Assembly: GCA_900548495.1 (NCBI GenBank)
Contig: URKT01000043.1
Location: 1-17,166 of the forward strand
Direction: 5' to 3'
Source: an uncultured Collinsella sp.
Lineage (GTDB): Bacteria; Actinomycetota; Coriobacteriia; Coriobacteriales; Coriobacteriaceae
DNA: 17,166 nt
Position numbers and translations under genes: made by a program. The notes under the pieces were generated by a model that did not search any database, was not told the DNA's origin, and worked only from the letters and a program-made list of their open reading frames with translations. This document shows, piece after piece, positions 1 through 6,564 of the stretch (position 1 is its first letter; every line of letters starts with the position of its first letter).

Positions 1-660
1 GGCATACACGGCCAGCACGCCGCCCTGCGAGCAGCCGCAGCCGGTGATCTTGGACATGAGCGGGCTGCCGCCGTGAGACTTGGCCACCGTCGTGCCGTCG
101 GTGATTAGGTCGACTTCGCCCGAGACCACAACGGCGCCACCGGTGTGGCGAGCGAGCGCCACGGCGGCATCGCGGGCGGCGTCGACCGTGTCGGTGGTAT
201 CGACACCACGCACGCGGCTCAGATCAGCCGCCTCGCCCTCAAGACCCCACAGGCCGGCGAGTGCGATAATCTCGGAGGCGTTGCCGCGCACGATGGCGGG
301 CTTGTACTGCTTGAGCTCGTTTACCAGCTGGGTGCGCAGACTGCCGATACCCAGGCCCACCGGATCGAGCACCCAGGGCTTGCCGGCGTCGTGTGCCGCC
401 TTCGCCGCGCGGGGAATCGTCTGCTCGTAGATAGGGAAGAGCGTGCCCATGTTGAGATAGATGGCGCCGCCGCCGGCAACGAGCGCTTCGCCCTCGTCGG
501 GCAGATAGACCATGGCGGCCGATCCGCCCACGGCGAGCTGTGCGTTGGCGACAAAGTCGATCGTCACCGTGTTGGTGATGGAGCCGGCCATCGGATTGGT
601 GGCGCGAATTTCCTCTACGGCCTTGACCATATGTTGCTTAAGCTGTTCCGAATCAATCAC
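1..660 (-). CDS. thiM: Hydroxyethylthiazole kinase ThiM, 3' end cut by window edge
   Basis: Phosphorylates 4-methyl-5-(2-hydroxyethyl)thiazole with ATP, the thiazole salvage step of thiamin synthesis in the cytoplasm. The visible 220 codons read as ThiM: an early TNPMAGSITNTVT segment, AVGGSAAMVYLPDE, the GAIYLNMGTL stretch, LDPVGLGIGSLR, then VVVSGEVDLITDG and the catalytic-loop segment KITGCGCSQGGVLAVYA, whose cysteine matches the conserved TGxGC motif. The family is usually about 265-270 residues, so roughly 45-50 C-terminal residues lie left of the window. The GTG start at 658-660 is chosen because AAGGAGG lies 8 nt upstream and a nearby ATG is in another frame that stops at once. A TPP riboswitch and intrinsic terminator precede it, which independently supports a thiamin role. 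Very likely correct. Confidence 0.93.
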   Translation of the reverse strand, partial: MIDSEQLKQHMVKAVEEIRATNPMAGSITNTVTIDFVANAQLAVGGSAAMVYLPDEGEALVAGGGAIYLNMGTLFPIYEQTIPRAAKAAHDAGKPWVLDPVGLGIGSLRTQLVNELKQYKPAIVRGNASEIIALAGLWGLEGEAADLSRVRGVDTTDTVDAARDAAVALARHTGGAVVVSGEVDLITDGTTVAKSHGGSPLMSKITGCGCSQGGVLAVYA

Positions 661-682
661 TGCACATGCCTCCTTGGCATAG

Positions 683-713
683 AAAAGGGGCGCTGTGCAT
701 AGACAGCGCCCCT
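683..713 (-). terminator. Intrinsic terminator (expression platform) of the thiM TPP riboswitch
   Basis: On the minus strand AGGGGCGCTGT pairs perfectly with ACAGCGCCCCT across a 6-nt loop and is followed by TTTTCT. It lies between the TPP aptamer and the thiM ribosome site, where a transcription-terminating expression platform is expected. Premature termination when TPP is bound is inferred from this layout. Confidence 0.87.
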
Positions 714-726
714 GTAAAGGCGGCAT

Positions 727-818
727 GCTCCCTACGCCAGCATTAACTGACAGGTTCAAAGGATTGGGCCCCATGCCCTCTCAGCCTTGTGGTTTGCACC
801 GCCGGCACTCCCGCATCG
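727..818 (-). ncRNA. TPP (THI-box) riboswitch upstream of thiM
   Basis: The minus strand carries the conserved THI-box landmarks in order: CGGGAGTGCCGG-like P1/P2 start, the CTGAGAGGG core, the pyrimidine-sensor half GAACCTGTCAGTTAATGC, and the closing GCGTAGGGAG. The spacing fits a compact aptamer of about 90 nt. It lies just upstream of a terminator hairpin and then thiM. TPP binding should favour the terminator and switch off thiazole salvage. The family assignment rests on motif recognition, not on a covariance model run. Confidence 0.93.
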
Positions 819-833
819 AATCTGTTGTTCCCT

Positions 834-839
834 ATACTA
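834..839 (-). promoter_or_regulatory. Candidate -10 box for thiM riboswitch transcript
   Basis: TAGTAT on the minus strand lies about 15 nt upstream of the aptamer, a suitable place for the transcript start. The -35 position (CTGTCC) is a poor match, so the call is tentative. Confidence 0.35.
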
Positions 840-844
840 GCGCA

Positions 845-877
845 CCTGCCAAAAAGGGACAGGTTTATTTTGGCAGG
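845..877. repeat. Perfect 10-bp inverted repeat in the divergent thiM/HAD promoter region
   Basis: CCTGCCAAAA at 845-854 is exactly complementary to TTTTGGCAGG at 868-877, with a 13-nt spacer. It lies between the candidate -10 boxes of the two divergent genes and covers the -35 position of both. Either a transcription-factor operator or a small dispersed repeat would explain it; the sequence does not decide. Confidence 0.55.
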
Positions 878-881
878 TCGT

Positions 882-887
882 TACAAT
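882..887 (+). promoter_or_regulatory. Candidate -10 box of the HAD phosphatase-LysR unit
   Basis: TACAAT lies 28 nt upstream of the ATG at 916, which would leave a leader of about 20 nt. There is no good -35 hexamer; the right arm of the inverted repeat at 868-877 sits immediately upstream and could take part in activation. Confidence 0.4.
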
Positions 888-915
888 AGGTAGGACCGAT
901 ACGAATGGGGGCCTT

Positions 916-1824
916 ATGATTAAACTTGTGCTGACCGATATGGACGATACACTGATTCCAGCCGGGCATGACGGCGCCAGCGACTACGCCATTGAGGGTA
1001 TTCATGCCATGCAGGCGGCGGGTCTGCACTTTGGGCCGGTTTCGGGTCGTCAGCCGTCCGCGATGGGCTGGATGTTCAAAAACCGTTCCGAGTGTTTTTC
1101 GACCGGTGCGTTCTGTAACGGCCAGGTGATGTTTGTCGACGGCGAAGTAGTCGCTTCGCGCGCAATCGACAACGATGCTCTGATGCGTTTGGCTGACTAT
1201 CTGGAGCAAGAGACCGACGATACATTTCTAAAAGTCTACAGCCTGGGCGATGACTTTTGGGGCAACGATGCCTATTGCGTGACGAGCAATCCCGAGCGTG
1301 TGCGTCGCGCTATGGAGTCGGGCGGCAATGCGTGGCTCAAAGGCGAAGAGGCCCCGTGTCGTCCCGTCGTCGATGGCGCGCCGGTGTTTAAGGCGAATAT
1401 CTGGAGTGCCCGTTCGCGTGAGGAGCTCGCGGAGCTACGCGAGCGCGTTGCCGTTGAGGTGCCGGAACTCTCGCTTGTGTTTCCCAACAACCGAGTGCGC
1501 CTGTTCGACATCCTTCCGGATGGTTGGGACAAGGGCTGCGCTGCGCTGGAGCTGGCGCGCGCCTTGGGCCTGACGCCCGACGAGGTGGCCGTATTTGGCG
1601 ATTCCGATAACGATCTGCCCATGATCGATGCCGTTCCCAACTCCGTTGCAGTCGCCAATGCCAATGAGGCCGTCACGGCTGCCGCGCGCTGGCATATCGG
1701 CGCCGCGGCAGATGATGCGGTCGCCGGGGCTCTGCATCAGATTGCCGCCTGCGCCGCGACGGGGGAGATGCCGCCGTTTATGCGTCAGGAGGGTGCAGCC
1801 GACGCGAATTTCGCGAACAGCTAA
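916..1824 (+). CDS. Cof-type HAD-IIB family phosphatase
   Basis: Predicted 302-residue cytoplasmic haloacid-dehalogenase-superfamily hydrolase that acts on a small phosphorylated metabolite such as a sugar phosphate or flavin precursor; the substrate cannot be read from sequence. All four HAD motifs are visible. Motif I is LTDMDDTL with nucleophile D8 and acid/base D10, motif II is VSGRQ with S43, motif III is DKG with K206, and motif IV is GDSDNDLPMI with D229 and D233. The large cap insertion between motifs II and III is typical of subclass IIB. Only a weak G-rich ribosome site precedes the ATG. Its TAA stop overlaps the AAGGAG ribosome site of the following LysR gene (10-nt gap), so the two are almost certainly co-transcribed. 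Confidence 0.88.
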   Translation: MIKLVLTDMDDTLIPAGHDGASDYAIEGIHAMQAAGLHFGPVSGRQPSAMGWMFKNRSECFSTGAFCNGQVMFVDGEVVASRAIDNDALMRLADYLEQETDDTFLKVYSLGDDFWGNDAYCVTSNPERVRRAMESGGNAWLKGEEAPCRPVVDGAPVFKANIWSARSREELAELRERVAVEVPELSLVFPNNRVRLFDILPDGWDKGCAALELARALGLTPDEVAVFGDSDNDLPMIDAVPNSVAVANANEAVTAAARWHIGAAADDAVAGALHQIAACAATGEMPPFMRQEGAADANFANS

Positions 1825-1834
1825 GGAGACAGCC

Positions 1835-2731
1835 ATGAAGCTCCAGCAGCTCAGATATGTCGTCAAAGTTGCCGAATGCGGCAGCATTACCGAGGCCTCG
1901 CGCCGTCTCTTTGTGTCGCAGCCTTCGATTACCGCGTCGATTCGCGATCTCGAAAACGAGATGGGTGTGCACATCTTTGAGCGCACCAACAAGGGCGTCA
2001 TTGTGTCCGAGGAAGGCGAGACCTTCTTGGGCTATGCGCGCCAGGTACTCGACCAGGCCGACCTACTCGAGGGCAAGTACAAGGGCGCATCCGAGCAGGT
2101 GCCGCACTTTAGTGTGAGCTGCCAGCATTATTCCTTTGCCGTCAACGCGTTTGTCGACGTGATCCGCGAGTTCGATGCCGCGCGTTACGACTTCACCCTG
2201 CGCGAGGAGCAGACTCACGAGATTATCGAGGATGTCGCGCATATGAAAAGCGAACTGGGCATCCTGTACTTATCCGAGCATAACCGCGAGGTCATCGAGC
2301 GCATGCTGGTGGCCAACGAGCTCGTGTTCGAAGGACTCTTCTGCGCCACGCCGCATGTCTTCGTCTGCGCCGACCATCCGCTGGCGGACCGCTCCAGCGT
2401 GACGCTCGAGGATCTGGAAGACTACCCGTTCCTGTCCTACGAGCAGGGCAGCTACAACTCGTTTTACTATTCCGAGGAGCTGACCTCGACGTTCGAGCGT
2501 CGCAAAAATATCCGCGTGCGCGACCGTGCGACGTTGTTCAATTTGGCCATGGGCCTCAACGGCTACACGGTATGCTCGGGCGTGATCAGCCACGAGCTCA
2601 ACGGCCCCGGCATTATCTCGATTCCGCTCGACGTGGACGAGTACATGGAGATTGGCATCATCACGCGCAAGAACACGACGCTCACGCGCTACGGTCGGGC
2701 CTATATCGACGCGATTCGTCAGCATATCTAG
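1835..2731 (+). CDS. LysR-family transcriptional regulator
   Basis: 298-residue LysR-type regulator. Residues 1-60 form the N-terminal winged helix-turn-helix (MKLQQLRYVVKVAECGSITE..., then VSQPSITASIRDLENEMG as recognition helix and start of the linker). From about residue 90 an effector-binding periplasmic-protein-like domain follows. The ATG at 1835 is preferred over upstream in-frame codons because AAGGAG, overlapping the stop of the HAD gene, lies just upstream and the family begins at this residue. Being translated with a HAD phosphatase is unusual for a LysR gene. The next gene downstream is a YxjG-type methionine-synthase-like gene with dyads in its promoter, so control of that gene, in the manner of MetR, is a reasonable inference. 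The effector is unknown. Confidence 0.9.
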   Translation: MKLQQLRYVVKVAECGSITEASRRLFVSQPSITASIRDLENEMGVHIFERTNKGVIVSEEGETFLGYARQVLDQADLLEGKYKGASEQVPHFSVSCQHYSFAVNAFVDVIREFDAARYDFTLREEQTHEIIEDVAHMKSELGILYLSEHNREVIERMLVANELVFEGLFCATPHVFVCADHPLADRSSVTLEDLEDYPFLSYEQGSYNSFYYSEELTSTFERRKNIRVRDRATLFNLAMGLNGYTVCSGVISHELNGPGIISIPLDVDEYMEIGIITRKNTTLTRYGRAYIDAIRQHI

Positions 2732-2735
2732 GCTG

Positions 2736-2750
2736 CTGTGCTCCGCACAG
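2736..2750 (+). terminator. Weak hairpin after the LysR gene
   Basis: CTGTGC-TCC-GCACAG forms a short GC-rich hairpin 5 nt past the stop codon. The following stretch (TTCAAGTCTCTTTAT) is only partly T-rich, so termination here may be inefficient. Confidence 0.4.
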
Positions 2751-2778
2751 TTCAAGTCTCTTTATGGCAGTCCAGGCT

Positions 2779-2799
2779 GATATAGGAAGCATCTATATC
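2779..2799. promoter_or_regulatory. LysR-type dyad upstream of the metE-like gene
   Basis: GATATAG (2779-2785) and CTATATC (2793-2799) form a perfect 7-bp inverted repeat with a 7-nt spacer. Its inner bases give the T-N11-A pattern common to LysR sites. It lies upstream of AT-rich candidate -10 boxes (TATAAA 2807-2812, TATATT 2815-2820) that lack a good -35, as expected of an activated promoter. The adjacent LysR gene is the natural candidate binder. Confidence 0.5.
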
Positions 2800-2814
2800 A
2801 AACTGTTATAAACG

Positions 2815-2820
2815 TATATT
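2815..2820 (+). promoter_or_regulatory. Candidate -10 box of the metE-like gene
   Basis: TATATT (alternatively TATAAA at 2807-2812) is the best -10-like sequence before the gene. No -35 consensus is present at 16-18 nt upstream; that position is occupied by the dyad at 2779-2799. Confidence 0.35.
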
Positions 2821-2832
2821 TTACGATGGTCA

Positions 2833-2846
2833 TATGAGCGCTCATA
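2833..2846. promoter_or_regulatory. 14-bp perfect palindrome in the leader of the metE-like gene
   Basis: TATGAGC followed directly by GCTCATA is a perfect spacer-less palindrome. It sits between the candidate -10 and the ribosome site, a repressor-operator position. No regulator can be assigned from the sequence. Confidence 0.45.
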
Positions 2847-2886
2847 CTCTGTCCCAGTAAAGCATCCAATGCAAAGGGAGATATCT

Positions 2887-4020
2887 ATGAGCACTTCGAT
2901 TCAACCGAACGCGCCGTTTCGCGCCGATATCGTCGGCAGTTTTCTTCGTCCGCAGGCTGTAAAGGACGCCCGTGTCGCCTATGTCGCGGGTAAACTCGAC
3001 GCTTCCGGCCTTAAGGCCGTCGAGGACGAGGCCATCCGCGACTTAGTGGCCAAGCAGAAGGCTGCCGGCTTGCAGGTGATTACCGATGGCGAGTTCCGCC
3101 GCAGCTACTGGCACCTCGATTTTATGTGGGGACTCAACGGCATTGAGCGCCGCACCTCACGCACGGGTTATATGTTCCATGACGAGGAGACGACGGCCGA
3201 CACCGCCGTGGTTACTGGTCCCATTAGCGGCGAGAACCACCCGTTCGTCGAGCATTTTAAGTTCGTCAAGGCGCTTGAGGGGGAGGGCCAGGTCGCACGC
3301 CAGACCATTCCGGCGCCGATCCAGACGTTCTCTGAGGTCACGCTCGATCGCTGCGACGGCCAGCAGGAGAGCCTGCGCGCTGTCTATAAGACCGATGAGG
3401 AACTTGCCGACGCCATTGCAGCCGCTTATCGCACGGTGATCGCCGACCTGTACGCAGCAGGCTGCCGCAACATCCAGTTTGATGACTGCACCTGGGGCAT
3501 CTATTGCGATACCGACTTTGTGTCCAAGACCGGCATGAGCCCGGTCGACCTGCAAAAGGTAAGCGAGCTGGGCGTGGCGCTCAACAATGCCGCCATCGAG
3601 GGCAAGCCCGACGATCTGGTCATCAACACGCACGTGTGCCGCGGCAACTATCACTCCACCTATGCCTTTGAGGGCGGCTACGATCCCATCGCGCCGTACC
3701 TGTTCGCACATGAGAATGTCGATGCGTTCTATCTGGAGTTCGACACGCCGCGCGCCGGCGGCTTTGAGCCGCTCAAGTACGTCGCTCCCGGCAAGAAGGT
3801 CGTGCTGGGCTTGGTAACCACCAAGGCGGCAGAGCTCGAGAACGAGGATGTTATCGTCGAGCGCATCCGCGAAGCCGCTAAGTACGTGCCGCTCGAGAAT
3901 CTGTACCTGTCGCCCCAGTGCGGCTTTGCCAGCTGCGAGATTGGCAACAAGCTGACCGAGGACGAGCAATGGGCGAAGATCGCGCTGGTCAAGCGCATTG
4001 CCGAGCGCGTTTGGAAGTAA
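2887..4020 (+). CDS. Cobalamin-independent methionine synthase family protein (YxjG/YxjH type)
   Basis: 377-residue single-domain relative of the C-terminal catalytic half of MetE, as in the YxjG/YxjH group. Members are thought to transfer a methyl group to homocysteine; the donor may be a folate or a methylated protein or metabolite. The zinc ligands expected from MetE are all visible: H249 and C251 in INTHVCRGN, E284 in FYLEFD and C345 in LSPQCGFAS. The DGEFRRSYW and QFDDCTW segments are typical of the family. The start at 2887 rather than 2869 is chosen because AAAGGGAG lies 6 nt upstream of it. It has no N-terminal MetE half, so it is not canonical MetE. The upstream LysR gene and dyads suggest regulated expression. 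No clear terminator follows directly. Confidence 0.9.
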   Translation: MSTSIQPNAPFRADIVGSFLRPQAVKDARVAYVAGKLDASGLKAVEDEAIRDLVAKQKAAGLQVITDGEFRRSYWHLDFMWGLNGIERRTSRTGYMFHDEETTADTAVVTGPISGENHPFVEHFKFVKALEGEGQVARQTIPAPIQTFSEVTLDRCDGQQESLRAVYKTDEELADAIAAAYRTVIADLYAAGCRNIQFDDCTWGIYCDTDFVSKTGMSPVDLQKVSELGVALNNAAIEGKPDDLVINTHVCRGNYHSTYAFEGGYDPIAPYLFAHENVDAFYLEFDTPRAGGFEPLKYVAPGKKVVLGLVTTKAAELENEDVIVERIREAAKYVPLENLYLSPQCGFASCEIGNKLTEDEQWAKIALVKRIAERVWK

Positions 4021-4067
4021 CGCTAGCGTTTGCAGGTGGCGGCGCGTGCGAGGCATTGCGTATCGCG

Positions 4068-4073
4068 TACAAT
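4068..4073 (+). promoter_or_regulatory. Candidate -10 box before the 17-codon ORF
   Basis: TACAAT lies about 70 nt upstream of the small ORF at 4144. The -35 position is not consensus. It is reported because it would complete a small transcription unit ending at the terminator at 4218-4259. Confidence 0.25.
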
Positions 4074-4143
4074 GGTTCGGATCGTATCGTTCGGGCAGGT
4101 TATCCGATATGCCTGATCGCCCTTCCATCATGAAAGGACATCC

Positions 4144-4197
4144 ATGCCCCAGTTCTCGACGCCCACCGTATCTGAACTCGAGGAGACTGCTGAATAG
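4144..4197 (+). CDS. Possible 17-residue small peptide with tandem stop codons
   Basis: ATG at 4144 opens a 17-codon frame, MPQFSTPTVSELEETAE, ending in two consecutive TAG codons (4195-4200). An AAAGGA ribosome site lies 5 nt upstream, and a very strong intrinsic terminator starts about 20 nt downstream. A candidate -10 box lies about 70 nt upstream. The peptide is acidic at its C-terminus, with no signal sequence or membrane segment, and I do not recognise it. It could be a genuine small protein, a leader of a lost gene, or the 5' remnant of a decayed gene. It is reported because signal spacing, double stop and terminator fit together, but coding is unproven. Confidence 0.35.
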   Translation: MPQFSTPTVSELEETAE

Positions 4198-4217
4198 TAG
4201 CTGCGTTCAGCCAAATT

Positions 4218-4259
4218 AAAAATGGCGTCCATGCGTATGTACGCGTGGACGCTATTTTT
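4218..4259. terminator. Strong bidirectional terminator
   Basis: AAAAATGGCGTCCA at 4218-4231 pairs with TGGACGCTATTTTT at 4246-4259 (one G-T pair). The inner TGCGTA/TACGCG extends the stem almost to the axis. The A/T flanks give a T-run on either strand, so it can end both the rightward unit and the leftward esterase gene, whose TAA stop (4258-4260) it overlaps. Confidence 0.9.
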
Positions 4260-4971
4260 AATGCGTCAGTATCCAGTGGATGCCGCGCGCCATGCGCAGG
4301 TCAGTTTGGGCAAAATGATTGCCGGGGTTGAGCTCCAGCGTTGTTGGGATGTCGCGCTCGATAAACAGCTCTTCCATCGCACGCGTATCGTCGAGTACGT
4401 GCCGCATCATGCGGTTGGGCGTCTTGGTTTCCTTTTTACCGAGCGACAGATAGGCGGCGTCGGGCGTAGCCGTCATCGTGCGCTCGCGCGCGTAGTCGAT
4501 AAAGCCGGGGAACCACAGCGACCCCGATGCACTCGCCGCGCGCTCAAAGACATCTGTTTGCCAAAGTGCCCACAGTGCAAAAAGACCCGCCAACGAGTAG
4601 CCGGCAACGCCGCGCCAGGCGGGCGGTTGCGGGAGCGATGATTCGGCCTGGGGGATTATCTGCTTCAACAACTCGTCAAGAAAACCAGCAGCCTGTCCGC
4701 CAAAGGGCTTGGCATCTCGTATAGTTCCGTCGCATTCCCAGGGGCTCAGCTCGCGATTCCAATCGAGCCCTCCAATGGCGACAAGGGTGAACGGCGGGCA
4801 GTCGAGCTCTCGGCAGCGCTCGTAGACTTCACTACCGTCGCCCATAACCACGGGGAGGTAGATGACGGGCGCGCCTTCCACACACTCTGAATAAACGGTT
4901 ATCTGCTTATGATGCGCTTCCAAGGCAGGCTTCTCTCGGTGTTGTGATATTGACAGCCTCAATTGTCGCAC
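4258..4971 (-). CDS. Alpha/beta-hydrolase, esterase-D/enterochelin-esterase-like
   Basis: Predicted cytoplasmic serine esterase of 237 residues; PF00756-type similarity is judged by eye. The nucleophile elbow is GYSLAG (S126, counted from the GTG start at 4971), the preceding VAIGGLDWNRELSPW segment matches the region that binds substrate in esterase-D-like proteins, and H219 in NPGNHFA is the likely catalytic histidine. There is no signal peptide. The substrate is unknown. The start is uncertain: the GTG at 4969-4971 has no ribosome site and begins only about 20 nt after the terminator of the upstream permease. A TTG at 4921-4923 follows a weak GAGAGAAG and would give about 221 residues starting LEAHHKQITVY. 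It is probably monocistronic, ending in the shared terminator at 4218-4259. Confidence 0.8.
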   Translation of the reverse strand: MRQLRLSISQHREKPALEAHHKQITVYSECVEGAPVIYLPVVMGDGSEVYERCRELDCPPFTLVAIGGLDWNRELSPWECDGTIRDAKPFGGQAAGFLDELLKQIIPQAESSLPQPPAWRGVAGYSLAGLFALWALWQTDVFERAASASGSLWFPGFIDYARERTMTATPDAAYLSLGKKETKTPNRMMRHVLDDTRAMEELFIERDIPTTLELNPGNHFAQTDLRMARGIHWILTH

Positions 4972-4992
4972 GCTGGCACGGGGGCAGACGCT

Positions 4993-5033
4993 AAAAGAAA
5001 GGCGCGGAGCCGCTCGATGCGATTCCGCGCCTT
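4993..5033 (-). terminator. Intrinsic terminator of the NCS2 permease gene
   Basis: On the minus strand AAGGCGCGGA pairs perfectly with TCCGCGCCTT across a 15-nt loop and is followed by TCTTTT. It lies 28 nt after the permease stop codon. Confidence 0.88.
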
Positions 5034-5060
5034 GTTGTTTTGCTTTAGCAGACTATGCCG

Positions 5061-6371
5061 TTACGCCACGAAGAAGTAGACGAGGAAGGCAAGGGCTGCG
5101 ATCCACATAAGCGGCTTGATCTTGGAGGCCTCGCCCTTAAAGAGCGCGACGATCACGTAGGCGATGAAGCCCAGGCCAATGCCGGCAGAGATGGAGTAGG
5201 TGAAGGGCACGCCGGCGACAATCATGAACGCCGGGAAACCCTGCGAAACGTCGGACCAGTCGATCTCGGAGGCTTCGCTCATCATGAGGTAGCCGACGTA
5301 GACCAGAGCACCGCAGGTGGCGGCGCTGGAAACGATGGTGACGATGGGGGAGAAGAACGCGGCGAGAATGAACAGCACGCCGGTGGTGACGGAGGTGAGG
5401 CCCGTGCGGCCACCGTCGGCAGCGCCAGAGGTGGACTCGACGAAGGTGGTGATGGAGGAGACGCCCATGAAACCGCCCACAGCAGCGGCGGCGGAGTCGA
5501 CGATCAGGATCTCCTTGATATTCTCGACGTTGCCGTCGTCGGTGAGGAACTCGCCCTGCTTGGCCACGGCCATCGCGGTGCCCATGGTGTCGAAGAAGTC
5601 ACTCATGAGCAACGAGAACGAGATGACGAGGAGCGCGGGGTCGGTAAGGACCTTGACGATGGCAGGCACGCCGCCGGCGTCGGCGATGGGGCCACCGATG
5701 CTCGAGAAGTCGAGCGGGGCGATGATACCGGTCGGAGCCTGGGTCACACCTAGGGGGATACCGGCGATGACGGCGACGACGATGCCGATGAGCAGCGAGC
5801 CGGGGACGTTGCGGCAGGCGAGGGCGACCGTCAGCAGGATGGAGATGATGCCGACGATGAAGGTGGGGGAGGTGATGTCGCCCAGACCGACGAGTGTACC
5901 GGCGCCAGCGGTGATAATGCCGGCATCGCACAGGCCAATCATGGCGATGAACAGGCCCAGACCCACCGAGATGGCGTGACGCAGGACAACCGGGATGGCG
6001 TCCATGATGGCCTCACGCAGGCCACAAAGCACGAGCAGCAAGATGACGACGCCCTCAAGGAAGATGACGCTCATGGCCACGTGCCAGTCACCGCCGCAGA
6101 CGGTGGTGGTGATTCCAGCGATCATCGCGTTGACGCCTAAGCCCGACGCGCAGGCGAGCGGGCGGTTGGCGAAGATGCCCATGCAGATGGTCATGATGCC
6201 GGCGCCCAGGCAGGTGGCGCAGGCGAGCGCTCCCGCATCGATGCCGGCGCCCGAGAGCACCGCAGGGTTGACGGCGATGATGTAGGCCATCGCCAGGAAT
6301 GTTGTCAGTCCAGCGCGAAGTTCGGTCCCGATTGTGGACTTGCGCTCACTGACGTGAAAAAGTTCGTCCAT
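5061..6371 (-). CDS. NCS2 family purine permease (AzgA/GhxP-like)
   Basis: 436-residue integral membrane protein, predicted to import hypoxanthine, guanine or adenine by proton symport. Family signs are the N-terminal LTTFLAMAYIIAVNPAVLS, ASGLGVNAMIAG in the position of the GMGLNAFF signature, and the conserved FVESTSGAADGGRTGLTSVT before TM8-9. More than ten hydrophobic segments span the chain. The ATG at 6369-6371 is preferred over a GTG 45 nt upstream because AAGGAAAGGG lies just before it and the family begins near MDELF. No purine riboswitch was seen in the leader; two 10-bp direct repeats lie upstream. It is monocistronic, closed by the terminator at 4993-5033. The exact purine specificity cannot be read. 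Confidence 0.9.
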   Translation of the reverse strand: MDELFHVSERKSTIGTELRAGLTTFLAMAYIIAVNPAVLSGAGIDAGALACATCLGAGIMTICMGIFANRPLACASGLGVNAMIAGITTTVCGGDWHVAMSVIFLEGVVILLLVLCGLREAIMDAIPVVLRHAISVGLGLFIAMIGLCDAGIITAGAGTLVGLGDITSPTFIVGIISILLTVALACRNVPGSLLIGIVVAVIAGIPLGVTQAPTGIIAPLDFSSIGGPIADAGGVPAIVKVLTDPALLVISFSLLMSDFFDTMGTAMAVAKQGEFLTDDGNVENIKEILIVDSAAAAVGGFMGVSSITTFVESTSGAADGGRTGLTSVTTGVLFILAAFFSPIVTIVSSAATCGALVYVGYLMMSEASEIDWSDVSQGFPAFMIVAGVPFTYSISAGIGLGFIAYVIVALFKGEASKIKPLMWIAALAFLVYFFVA

Positions 6372-6445
6372 GCATACCCTTTCCTTGTTCGGCCCCGAGT
6401 TTAGGCCGATTGACACGAACTCAACTACTATATCGCCTTTGAAAG

Positions 6446-6472
6446 GTTGATGTTCCTCGCATGTTGATGTTC
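6446..6472. repeat. Two 10-bp direct repeats between the permease and deformylase-like genes
   Basis: GTTGATGTTC occurs at 6446-6455 and again at 6463-6472, a 17-bp period. The pair lies in the divergent intergenic region about 80 nt upstream of the permease start. It could be a tandem operator; no binder is indicated. Confidence 0.4.
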
Positions 6473-6525
6473 GGCGCTTTGTAGCAGACGGACGGTATTT
6501 TTCGCATGAAAATGTGTGGGTACCG

Positions 6526-6531
6526 TATACT
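6526..6531 (+). promoter_or_regulatory. Candidate -10 box of the deformylase-like gene
   Basis: TATACT lies 33 nt upstream of the ATG at 6565. The best -35-like hexamer, TTCGCA at 6501-6506, is spaced 19 nt away, so promoter strength is uncertain. Confidence 0.45.
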
Positions 6532-6564
6532 TAAGCAGTTACAACGACCCCTATGGAGGAACGT

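Noticed and set aside
145..702. Plus-strand open frame opposite thiM
   Set aside because: It runs through the riboswitch terminator and overlaps ThiM, which has conserved motifs and a proper ribosome site.
1628..2731. Longer start for the first LysR gene, overlapping the HAD gene
   Set aside because: The extra 69 residues overlap HAD codons, and the family start with AAGGAG is at 1835.
3157..4131. Minus-strand open frame opposite the metE-like gene
   Set aside because: Shadow of a gene whose zinc ligands and family motifs are plain on the plus strand.
5055..5753. Plus-strand Asp/Gly/Glu-rich open frame opposite the NCS2 permease
   Set aside because: Low-complexity antisense translation of hydrophobic membrane-protein codons.
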